A stretch of 17,340 nt of DNA, taken from NCBI GenBank assembly GCA_002748505.1, contig PDSN01000077.1, forward strand, positions 1 to 17,340, in the 5' to 3' direction. The notes beneath the pieces were generated by a model. That model did no database searches, was not told the origin of the DNA, and saw only the letters and a list, made by a program, of their open reading frames with translations. Both the position numbers and the translations under genes were made by a program. The DNA comes from Gammaproteobacteria bacterium. GTDB taxonomy: Bacteria; Pseudomonadota; Gammaproteobacteria; Pseudomonadales; Halieaceae. Of the stretch, positions 1 to 6,388 are shown piece by piece. Position 1 is the stretch's first letter. Every line of letters begins with the position of its first letter.

Positions 1-19
1 ACAACTTGAAACAACGCAA

Positions 20-95
20 TGGAGCTGGCGAGAGGAATCGAACCCCCGACCGGCTGATTACAAGTCAGCTGCTCTACCTACTGAGCTACGCCAGC
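20..95 (-). tRNA. thrU: tRNA-Thr (anticodon TGT)
   Basis: The reverse complement folds as a complete 76-nt tRNA: acceptor stem GCTGGCG/CGCCAGC, D arm GCTC/GAGC, anticodon stem GCTGA/TCAGC around the loop CTTGTAA (anticodon TGT, reading ACA and related Thr codons), a 5-nt variable loop and a T arm with loop TTCGATT. The T stem GGGGG/CCTCT has two G-U wobbles. CCA is encoded (20-22) and the discriminator base is U. In E. coli the same tRNA (thrU) follows birA-coaA and heads a thrU-tyrU-glyT-thrT-tufB transcript, so more tRNAs and tuf may lie past the left edge; that part is inference from synteny. Confidence 0.97.
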
Positions 96-154
96 CATAC
101 ACGTTGCATTGCGCGCAGCCAGTGAACCAGCGCTTGCGCGAAGTGAGGGCGGCA

Positions 155-183
155 ATTCTAGTCAAAGCGGTGCAATCTTGCAA
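155..183 (-). promoter_or_regulatory. Sigma70-type promoter of the tRNA-Thr transcript
   Basis: On the minus strand there is a -35 box TTGCAA (178-183), a 17-nt spacer and a -10 box TAGAAT (155-160). A GC-rich discriminator, TGCCGCCC, follows (147-154), as is typical of stringently controlled stable-RNA promoters. An A/T-rich tract upstream of the -35 (about 190-205), which also encodes the last codons of coaX, could act as an UP element. The predicted start near 148 gives a leader of roughly 50 nt before the tRNA 5' end at 95. The boxes are seen; growth-rate control is inferred. Confidence 0.75.
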
Positions 184-188
184 ACGGT

Positions 189-944
189 TTAGCTAATTTT
201 TTTGTTTTTTGCCGCCAGCGCCATTTGCGACAAACCTTCAAACACCAGGTCTTCCACATACTTGCCGCCACCGAGAAGTTCACCCAGCACCCTGCCCGCA
301 CCGCCGCACAGCACAAGCTGGTCAAAGTTCAGGCCCTCCCGTTGCAATATCAGCGCCACGGCACCGCACTGTGCCAGGGCAACCCCGTGACGCACGGCTT
401 CAGCGGTGGATGTACCCGGCGTAAGCGCGTAATCGACCGCGCGCGTATAACGCACCTTTTGCGTATCGCGCAGCAGCGCACCCTCCATCAAGGCCACGCC
501 GGGAATGATAAACCCGCCCTCGTGCTCACCAGTAGCGGCCACCAGGTCGATGGTGAGCGCAGAACCCGCATCGACCACGCAAAACCGCCCCGCCATTCGC
601 TGTTGCGCCGCCAACATGGCCAACCAGCGATCAACGCCCATGCGATGAGGCTGCGCGTAACTGTTCTTCAAAGTACCGGTTTGGGCGGACGTGCGCGCAA
701 ACCAGGGGGAGACCTGCCACCGCTTGCGCAGCGCAGCGACCAGTGCCCGCTCGTTATCGGCATTGGCAACGCTGGCAATCCAAATATCGCTCAAAGACTC
801 ACTGCAGCTCAACAGCGCTTGTTCGCTGGCGCTATCGTCGGTGAGCTTACCACGCGCAAGCACCGTATCGGGCGCGCGCAAGTCTATCAGACGCCATTTT
901 GCGCTGCTGTTACCCACATCGAGCTGCAAACACAAATCAGGCAT
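189..944 (-). CDS. coaX: Type III pantothenate kinase CoaX
   Basis: Phosphorylates pantothenate to 4'-phosphopantothenate, the first step of coenzyme A synthesis, in the cytoplasm. The 251-residue product fits the type III family (about 250). Visible ASKHA-fold motifs are the N-terminal phosphate-binding LDVGNSSAKWRL (Asp9), GVDRW (Asp105), VVDAGSALTIDLV (Asp125) and the GGFIIPG segment around 143-149. The ATG at 944 was chosen because it begins directly before LCLQLDVGNSS; the open frame runs 30 codons further upstream but only through sequence that shadows birA. It overlaps the end of birA by 8 nt, suggesting translational coupling, the same birA-coaX order known from Pseudomonas. The product ends in a Lys-rich tail (KNKKIS), and the tRNA promoter begins 5 nt past the stop codon. 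Confidence 0.95.
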   Translation of the reverse strand: MPDLCLQLDVGNSSAKWRLIDLRAPDTVLARGKLTDDSASEQALLSCSESLSDIWIASVANADNERALVAALRKRWQVSPWFARTSAQTGTLKNSYAQPHRMGVDRWLAMLAAQQRMAGRFCVVDAGSALTIDLVAATGEHEGGFIIPGVALMEGALLRDTQKVRYTRAVDYALTPGTSTAEAVRHGVALAQCGAVALILQREGLNFDQLVLCGGAGRVLGELLGGGKYVEDLVFEGLSQMALAAKNKKIS

Positions 945-1920
945 CGGCGGCGTCGCGCATGGAAATTTCTCCACCCAAAAACGGCTGCACGCCCGCACTG
1001 GTTTCCAGCAACAATGCGCCGCGCTCGTCCACACCGCTTGCGATACCCGTCACGACCTGTTCACCGATAATGACCTGCACAGACGAGTCGGCAAAAGCAT
1101 CCCGCGCCCGCCAGCGCTCCCGCCAGGGGGCAAAGCCGGTTTCATCCCAATGGGCCAGCAGGGGCAGGACGCGACTTAGTATGGCCGCCAACACCTCGTT
1201 GCGCGAAGGCAGCTTACCGGGGTGCATACTGGCCAAATCTGTCCAGTTCTGCTCAATGGCAGTGGCCTGCTCAGGAGGCATATTGACGTTCAGGCCAATA
1301 CCCACCACTACCTGACAAACGCCCGAGGCATCACCGCTCATTTCGATCAACACACCACCGAGTTTTGCGCGCTTGTACATGAGGTCATTTGGCCACTTGA
1401 GGGTTACACCATCGATACCGCAATCACCCAGCGCTTCAGCAATTGCCACCCCTACAGCGAGGCTTAACCCCTCAAGGCTGGCCGCACCGCGGTTGAACTG
1501 CCAGCCCAGAGACACATAGATATTGCGCGCAAACGGGCTGACCCAGTCCCGACCGCGTCGCCCGCGTCCAGCATCTTGCTGTTCGGCACTGCAGACACAG
1601 CCGGACATCGCACCTTCCGCCATTTGTCTAAGCACATAAGCGTTGGTGGAATCCACGGTCTCCAGAATATCGAACGAACTCAAACAGGCCGCGGCTTCCG
1701 GTTTTAACAAGCTGACAAGCCGTGGCTCATCGAGTAAATCCAGGCCACCGACGAGACGATAACCCTGTACTTTGGATGATTCCACCTGCAAACCGAGTTC
1801 ATCCAAACGCTGCAATTGCTTCCACACTGCCGTGCGGGAAACGCCCAGGACATCCGCCAATTCCTGACCAGAGTGAAACTCGCCATCGGCTAACAGGGGG
1901 AGTAAATCAGTTTTGGGCAT
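937..1920 (-). CDS. birA: Bifunctional biotin-protein ligase / biotin operon repressor BirA
   Basis: Makes biotinyl-5'-AMP and transfers biotin to the acceptor lysine of carboxylases such as AccB and, here, probably LiuD. The N-terminal helix-turn-helix (about residues 14-40, with LADVLGVSRTAVWKQLQRL) marks the class that also represses biotin genes. The central domain carries the biotin/adenylate loop GRGRRG (118-123), KWPNDL (175-180) and KLGGVLIE (186-193); the C-terminal SH3-like domain follows. Length is 327 residues against about 320 in E. coli. The ATG at 1920 was preferred over a GTG at 1953 because it follows a purine-rich AAGAGGCGAGAAG stretch and fits family length. Divergent from liuR. 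No clear BirA operator (TTGTAAACC-type palindrome) was seen upstream, so autoregulation is not supported. Confidence 0.95.
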   Translation of the reverse strand: MPKTDLLPLLADGEFHSGQELADVLGVSRTAVWKQLQRLDELGLQVESSKVQGYRLVGGLDLLDEPRLVSLLKPEAAACLSSFDILETVDSTNAYVLRQMAEGAMSGCVCSAEQQDAGRGRRGRDWVSPFARNIYVSLGWQFNRGAASLEGLSLAVGVAIAEALGDCGIDGVTLKWPNDLMYKRAKLGGVLIEMSGDASGVCQVVVGIGLNVNMPPEQATAIEQNWTDLASMHPGKLPSRNEVLAAILSRVLPLLAHWDETGFAPWRERWRARDAFADSSVQVIIGEQVVTGIASGVDERGALLLETSAGVQPFLGGEISMRDAADA

Positions 1921-2196
1921 GGCTTCTCGCCTCTTATCGCTGTCTTTTTGCACTCGAACTAAAGTGTATCAAACTTAGGCCGCCAACTCCTGTATCGATA
2001 TAACCCGCGACATTTATCACAGTGCTGACAGCGCTTGCAATAACAGCCCATCGTAAAGCGTAACGGCAAATATATCACGGCCACATTCACCGCCAGAGCA
2101 CACGAGCCGAGGGCTGTTGCAGTCGCCGCCTGCACCTGGCCCGAAACGACAACCACACCCCTGCGAGGCCGCAAAACAAGCACCCAAATCGGCTGT

Positions 2197-2267
2197 TTAA
2201 CCCGGATATTTCACCAGTACGGCGGATACTCTACTATTATTATTTACTGGTGAAACATCCGGGTTAA
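2197..2267. repeat. 71-bp inverted repeat, 23-bp arms (copies A and B of a dispersed repeat)
   Basis: The left arm (2197-2219) and right arm (2245-2267) are 23-bp inverted repeats with a single mismatch (A at 2208 against C at 2256), separated by 25 nt. The core of each arm is CCCGGATGTTTCACCA or its complement, with A for G in the left copy. Both outer edges are TTAA. The right copy, extended to 2242-2267, is identical over 26 bp to a third copy at 10867-10892. The structure could form a long hairpin or cruciform. It lies between divergent genes, so it is not an ordinary terminator. Possible identities are a MITE-like or relic IS end pair, or a REP-type palindrome; no transposase is nearby. 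Confidence 0.85.
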
Positions 2268-2321
2268 CCGACCAAACAAACACCGCTCCCACAATCCCGC
2301 CATCGCCGGGCAAAAATCCTC

Positions 2322-2354
2322 TTGACACATCATTACGTTTACGTAAACTACCCT
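2322..2354 (+). promoter_or_regulatory. Probable liu operon promoter with LiuR operator
   Basis: A perfect -35 hexamer TTGACA (2322-2327) is followed by the 12-bp perfect palindrome GTTTACGTAAAC (2337-2348) and a -10-like TACCCT (2349-2354). The spacer is 21 nt, longer than the normal 17. An over-long spacer with a dyad inside it is the hallmark of MerR-family promoters, and the gene 30 bp downstream encodes the MerR-family regulator LiuR. Known LiuR sites in proteobacteria are ACGTAA-type palindromes, which fits. The -10 match is weak and its exact register is uncertain. The role (autoregulation plus control of liuABCDE) is inferred. Confidence 0.65.
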
Positions 2355-2383
2355 TATTAATCATCATAATTTAAAAGGCAGCT

Positions 2384-2776
2384 ATGTCGGCATTTCACAC
2401 CATATCAGAGCTCGCCAAAGAATTTGACGTCACCACGCGTACGATTCGCTTTTACGAGGAGCAGGGTTACGTCAAACCCAGGCGCGAAGGCACGAAACGT
2501 CTGTTTTCCGATGCTGATCGCGTCCGTATCAAGCTTATTTTACGGGGCAAGCGCCTCGGCATGAGCCTCAAAGAAAGCGTGGAAATTATCGACCTCTACC
2601 AGCGCGACGACAGCAGTAATCAGCAACAGCTCAGCACCTTATTGACCACGATCAACGAGCGCCGCGACAGATTGCTGCAACAGCAGCGCGATATTACCGA
2701 AATGCTCGACAGCCTCGATGAGGTGCGAGCGCTGTGTGAACAGAATTTATCAACGACTCAAAAAAAGGAAGGATAA
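2384..2776 (+). CDS. liuR: MerR-family regulator of leucine/isovalerate degradation, LiuR
   Basis: A DNA-binding regulator of 130 residues. The N-terminal MerR winged helix-turn-helix is clear (ISELAKEFDVTTRTIRFYEEQG, wing region KPRREGTKRLFSDADRVR, roughly residues 6-52), followed by a helical dimerisation segment to about residue 122. The lone cysteine near the C-terminus and absence of metal-binding motifs argue against a metal sensor. As first gene of the operon, 4 nt ahead of liuA, it matches LiuR, which controls liu genes in gamma- and betaproteobacteria. The ATG at 2384 follows an AAAAGG stretch at suitable spacing. It probably binds the GTTTACGTAAAC palindrome in its own promoter. The inducer (an acyl-CoA intermediate is plausible) cannot be read from sequence. 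Confidence 0.9.
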   Translation: MSAFHTISELAKEFDVTTRTIRFYEEQGYVKPRREGTKRLFSDADRVRIKLILRGKRLGMSLKESVEIIDLYQRDDSSNQQQLSTLLTTINERRDRLLQQQRDITEMLDSLDEVRALCEQNLSTTQKKEG

Positions 2777-2780
2777 CAGG

Positions 2781-3950
2781 ATGAACGCCGCATACCCTAC
2801 TCTCAACTTCGGCCTTGGTGAAGACATTGATATGCTGCGCGACGCTGTGTATCAAATGTGCCAAAAACACATTGCCCCACAGGCCGCAGAAATCGACAAA
2901 ACCAACGATTTTCCCAAAGACCTCTGGCGCGTGTTTGGCGACATGGGGCTGCTGGGTATTACCGTAGAAGAAGAATTTGGCGGCAGCGGCATGGGTTATC
3001 TCGCCCACTCCGTGGTCATGGAAGAAATCTCCCGCGCTTCGGCTTCGGTGGGCTTATCCTATGGTGCGATGTCCAATTTATGTCTTAACCAGCTCCGCAA
3101 AAACGGTTCACAGGCGCAAAAAGAGAAATACTTACCAAAACTGTGTAGCGGTGAGCACATAGGCGCGCTGGCGATGTCTGAACCCGGCGCGGGCTCGGAC
3201 GTAATGAGCATGACCCTGCAAGCGCGCAAAGATGGCGACAGCTATGTCTTAAATGGCGCGAAAATGTGGATTACCAACGGCCCGGACGCCGATGTCTACA
3301 TCATCTACGCCAAAACCGACCCCAACGCCGGCTCCAAAAGTGTCAGCGCATTTATTGTCGAGCGCGACACACCCGGGTTCTCTCGCTCTCCCAAACTCGA
3401 CAAACTCGGCATGCGGGGTTCCAACACCTGCGAACTGGTGTTTGAAGACGCCCGCGTACCCGCCGAAAACTTAATGCGCAACGAAGGCGATGGCGCGGCG
3501 ATCTTGATGTCCGGCCTGGATTACGAACGCACCGTGTTATCCGGCGGCCCTGTCGGCATTATGCAAAACTGTGTTGACGAGGTGCTTCCCTATCTGCACG
3601 AGCGCAAGCAGTTTGGCAAATCCATCGGTGAATTCCAGTTGATGCAGGGCAAACTTGCTGATATGTACGCCGATCTGAACGCATCGCGCGCGTATTTGTA
3701 CGCCGTCGCTGGTGCTTGTGATCGCGGCGAAGAGACCCGCCAGGACTGCGCCGCAGTGATTTTATACACCGCCGAGCGCGCCACGCAAATGGCGCTGCAG
3801 ACCATTCAGGCGCTTGGCGGTTTCGGTTACACCAACGATTCAAATGCTGGACGCCTGCTGCGCGATGCGAAACTCTACGAAATTGGCGCAGGCACATCGG
3901 AAATTCGCCGCATGTTGATTGGGCGTGAACTGTTTAAAGCCACGCGCTAG
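2781..3950 (+). CDS. liuA: Isovaleryl-CoA dehydrogenase LiuA
   Basis: FAD-dependent acyl-CoA dehydrogenase that oxidises isovaleryl-CoA to 3-methylcrotonyl-CoA and passes electrons to electron-transfer flavoprotein. The 389-residue length is normal. Family signatures include LAMSEPGAGSDV and MWITNG (flavin/substrate contacts), QALGGFGYTND, and the C-terminal GAGTSEIRRMLIGREL. The catalytic base fits isovaleryl-CoA dehydrogenase specifically: GLDYERTVLSGGP places Glu249 where human IVD has Glu254 in GLDLERLVLAGGP, instead of near the C-terminus as in most acyl-CoA dehydrogenases. The ATG at 2781 follows a strong AAGGAAGGA; an upstream in-frame start at 2718 lies inside liuR and is rejected. 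It is 4 nt after liuR and 9 nt before liuB. Confidence 0.95.
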   Translation: MNAAYPTLNFGLGEDIDMLRDAVYQMCQKHIAPQAAEIDKTNDFPKDLWRVFGDMGLLGITVEEEFGGSGMGYLAHSVVMEEISRASASVGLSYGAMSNLCLNQLRKNGSQAQKEKYLPKLCSGEHIGALAMSEPGAGSDVMSMTLQARKDGDSYVLNGAKMWITNGPDADVYIIYAKTDPNAGSKSVSAFIVERDTPGFSRSPKLDKLGMRGSNTCELVFEDARVPAENLMRNEGDGAAILMSGLDYERTVLSGGPVGIMQNCVDEVLPYLHERKQFGKSIGEFQLMQGKLADMYADLNASRAYLYAVAGACDRGEETRQDCAAVILYTAERATQMALQTIQALGGFGYTNDSNAGRLLRDAKLYEIGAGTSEIRRMLIGRELFKATR

Positions 3951-3959
3951 GAGCCCATT

Positions 3960-5567
3960 ATGCGTGTTATTCAATCTACGATAAACACCCGCGACGCTGC
4001 ATTTATTGCCAACGCCGAGCACATGCAAACCCAGGTAGACGATCTTAAAAAAGTCGTGGCCGAAATTGCCCTGGGTGGCAGTGAAAAAAGCCGTACACAG
4101 CATGTAGCGCGCGGCAAATTACTGCCCCGCGACCGTTTGGACGGTTTGCTGGATCCCGGCTCGCCATTTTTGGAGTTATCGCAACTCGCGGCCTATAAAG
4201 TGTACGAAGATAATGTACCAAGCGCCGGCATCATCACCGGTATTGGCCGTATCGCCGGCACTGAGTGCATGATTTTTGTCAACGATGCCACGGTGAAGGG
4301 CGGCACTTATTATCCGCTGACAATTAAAAAGCAGGCGCGAGCCCAGACCATTGCCGAGCAAAATAATCTACCCTGTGTGTACGTGGTGGATTCCGGTGGT
4401 GCATTTTTACCACTGCAGGCGGAAGTATTCCCCGATCGCGAACATTTTGGCCGCGCGTTTTACAATCAGGCGCGCATGTCTTCCAAGGGCATCGCGCAGA
4501 TTGCAGCGGTAATGGGTTCTTGCACCGCTGGCGGGGCCTATTTGCCCGCCATGGCCGATGAGTCAATCATCGTAAAAGAACAGGGCACCATTTTCTTAGG
4601 TGGCCCGCCGCTGGTAAAGGCCGCCACAGGTGAAGTGGTAAGTGCAGAGGAATTAGGCGGCGCGGACGTGCACTGTCGCAATTCCGGCGTTACTGACCAC
4701 TACGCCAATAACGAGGAGCACGCGCTGGCGCTGACACGCAATGAGGTATCGCGCCTGAACCGCATCAAGCCTCAGACGGTGGACATTCAAAAACCCGTGC
4801 CCCCCAAATATGACCCCAAAGAGCTGTACGGCATTATTCCAAAAGATACTCGTCAGCCTTTCGATATTCGCGAAGTCATTGCCCGCCTGGTCGATGGCTC
4901 TGAATTTGATGAATTCAAAGCGCTTTACGGCTCCACCCTGGTTTGTGGCTTTGCCCGTCTGCACGGTTATCCGATCGGCATTATCGCCAACAACGGTATT
5001 TTGTTTGGCGAATCCGCCGAAAAAGGCGCCCACTTTATCGAACTGTGTTCCCTGCGCAAAATCCCCTTGGTATTTCTACAGAACATCACAGGCTTTATGG
5101 TGGGCAAGCAATACGAGGCGGGAGGCATCGCCAAACACGGTGCAAAAATGGTGCATGCGGTCGCCTGTACCAATGTGCCTAAATTTACCGTGGTGATTGG
5201 TGGTTCATTCGGCGCGGGCAACTACGCCATGTGTGGCCGCGCCTACGAGCCGCGCTTTATGTTTATGTGGCCCAACGCGCGTATTTCCGTGATGGGTGGC
5301 GAGCAGGCCGCCGGCGTGCTCAGTACCGTAAAGCAGGATCAATTAGCGCGCCAGGGTAAGTCTATGGATGACGCTGAAGAAGCCGCGTTTAAACAGCCCA
5401 TTTTGGATATGTACGAGCATCAGGGTCACCCCTACTACGCCAGCGCCAGATTGTGGGACGACGGTGTTATCGACCCAGTAGACACCCGCGAAGTGTTGGC
5501 ACTCAGTATTTCCGCTGCACTAAACGCACCAATTGAAGACACGCAATTTGGCGTTATTCGCATGTGA
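3960..5567 (+). CDS. liuB: 3-Methylcrotonyl-CoA carboxylase, carboxyltransferase (beta) subunit LiuB
   Basis: Carries the carboxyltransferase half-reaction: it moves CO2 from carboxybiotin on LiuD to 3-methylcrotonyl-CoA, giving 3-methylglutaconyl-CoA. The 535 residues match the usual size. Two crotonase-fold halves are visible, with glycine-rich segments GSCTAGGA (about 186-193) and GGSFGAGN (414-421), plus GGTYYPLTIKKQARAQ and the MWPNARISVMGGEQAAGV stretch typical of acyl-CoA carboxyltransferases. Acetyl- or propionyl-CoA carboxylase is less likely because of the flanking liuA, liuC and liuE genes. The start follows TAGGAG, in which TAG is the stop of liuA, so the two genes are closely coupled. 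It assembles with LiuD as an oligomeric cytoplasmic enzyme. Confidence 0.95.
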   Translation: MRVIQSTINTRDAAFIANAEHMQTQVDDLKKVVAEIALGGSEKSRTQHVARGKLLPRDRLDGLLDPGSPFLELSQLAAYKVYEDNVPSAGIITGIGRIAGTECMIFVNDATVKGGTYYPLTIKKQARAQTIAEQNNLPCVYVVDSGGAFLPLQAEVFPDREHFGRAFYNQARMSSKGIAQIAAVMGSCTAGGAYLPAMADESIIVKEQGTIFLGGPPLVKAATGEVVSAEELGGADVHCRNSGVTDHYANNEEHALALTRNEVSRLNRIKPQTVDIQKPVPPKYDPKELYGIIPKDTRQPFDIREVIARLVDGSEFDEFKALYGSTLVCGFARLHGYPIGIIANNGILFGESAEKGAHFIELCSLRKIPLVFLQNITGFMVGKQYEAGGIAKHGAKMVHAVACTNVPKFTVVIGGSFGAGNYAMCGRAYEPRFMFMWPNARISVMGGEQAAGVLSTVKQDQLARQGKSMDDAEEAAFKQPILDMYEHQGHPYYASARLWDDGVIDPVDTREVLALSISAALNAPIEDTQFGVIRM

Positions 5568-5575
5568 GGCTGCCC

Positions 5576-6388
5576 ATGAACCAACCAGACACTATTCTAA
5601 CCAGCATTGATGCGCGCGGCGTAGCAACGGTCACGCTCAATAACCCGGAAAAGCACAACGCCTTTGATGACGTTTTGATACAGGCCCTCACCCAGAGTTT
5701 TGAGGACATAGCCAACAACGACGATGTGCGGGTGATGATCCTGGCCAGTAATGGCCGCAGTTTTTCAGCGGGGGCAGACCTTGGCTGGATGAAACGCATG
5801 GTCAATTACAGCTATGACGACAACCTGCAGGATGCCCGTGAGCTGGCGCGCATGTTAAAAACACTGGCCGAGATGCCACAGCCCACCATTGCCGCGGTAC
5901 AAGGCGCGACCTTTGGCGGCGCCGTGGGTCTGGTCAGTTGTTGCGATATGGCACTGGCCAGTGAGCGCGCTGTGTTCTCACTGTCCGAAGTCCGTATCGG
6001 CTTGATTCCCGCGACGATTGGCCCCTATGTTGTCAGAGCCATTGGCGAGCGCGCATCAAGGCGCTATTTTATGACCGGCGAGCGCTTTCGAGCCAACACC
6101 GCTTATCACCTTGGGCTTGTTGCAGACGTTGTGGCGCCCGAGGATTTGGATAGCGCCGTGCAAAACGAAGTAAACAGCATCTTAGCATGTGGCCCGCAAG
6201 CGGTGCGCGCGGCCAAAAATCTGGTCAACGAAATTGGCGGAAAAGCCATTGACGACAAGCTCATCGAATACACCTGTGAGCGCATAGCCACGATTCGCGC
6301 CAGCGATGAGGCGCAGGAAGGTTTAGGTGCTTTTTTAGAAAAACGCAGTCCCGCTTGGCTACAAAACGAGGATGACACGAATGTTTAA
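5576..6388 (+). CDS. liuC: 3-Methylglutaconyl-CoA hydratase LiuC
   Basis: Crotonase-family enzyme that hydrates 3-methylglutaconyl-CoA to 3-hydroxy-3-methylglutaryl-CoA (HMG-CoA). It has 270 residues. The first oxyanion-hole segment is SFSAGADLGWMKRM (62-75), characteristic of bacterial LiuC; the second is ATFGGAVGLVSCCD (111-124). Here Val occupies the position of a catalytic Glu found in classical enoyl-CoA hydratases, and as far as I recall other LiuC proteins share this. SEVRIGLIPATIGPYV and the ERASRRYFMTGERF segment follow. The ATG at 5576 was chosen since GAGG precedes it by 6 nt, whereas the GTG at 5564 has no ribosome binding site and overlaps the liuB stop. It lies 8 nt after liuB and overlaps liuD by 8 nt. 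Confidence 0.93.
   Translation: MNQPDTILTSIDARGVATVTLNNPEKHNAFDDVLIQALTQSFEDIANNDDVRVMILASNGRSFSAGADLGWMKRMVNYSYDDNLQDARELARMLKTLAEMPQPTIAAVQGATFGGAVGLVSCCDMALASERAVFSLSEVRIGLIPATIGPYVVRAIGERASRRYFMTGERFRANTAYHLGLVADVVAPEDLDSAVQNEVNSILACGPQAVRAAKNLVNEIGGKAIDDKLIEYTCERIATIRASDEAQEGLGAFLEKRSPAWLQNEDDTNV

Larger units (their letters stand above)
1921..2383. other. 463-bp intergenic region between birA and liuR
   Basis: Separates the divergent genes birA (minus) and liuR (plus). From left to right it holds the birA leader, about 200 bp with no recognisable feature, the inverted repeat at 2197-2267, about 50 bp of plain sequence, and the liuR promoter with its palindrome (2322-2354). On the minus strand TTGCAA (2035-2040) lies 18 nt upstream of a weak TAAATG hexamer and is a possible but unconvincing birA promoter. 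In Pseudomonas aeruginosa an rRNA operon precedes birA; I see no 5S or 23S sequence here. A 74-codon minus-strand frame (1959-2183) has a GTG start and no Shine-Dalgarno, so it is not called. Confidence 0.7.

Noticed and set aside
225..1070. Long plus-strand open frame (281 codons) opposite coaX
   Set aside because: Antisense shadow: rich in Arg/His/Pro/Gln, no recognisable domain, and coaX on the other strand has clear catalytic motifs.
1959..2183. Minus-strand 74-codon frame with a Cys-rich stretch (CYCKRCQHCDKC) upstream of birA
   Set aside because: It starts with GTG, lacks a Shine-Dalgarno at either possible start (2183 or the ATG at 2051), and its N-terminal part resembles random translation. 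The cysteine cluster is curious but unsupported.
5564..5575. GTG start for liuC overlapping the liuB stop
   Set aside because: No ribosome binding site, whereas the ATG at 5576 has GAGG at 6-nt spacing.
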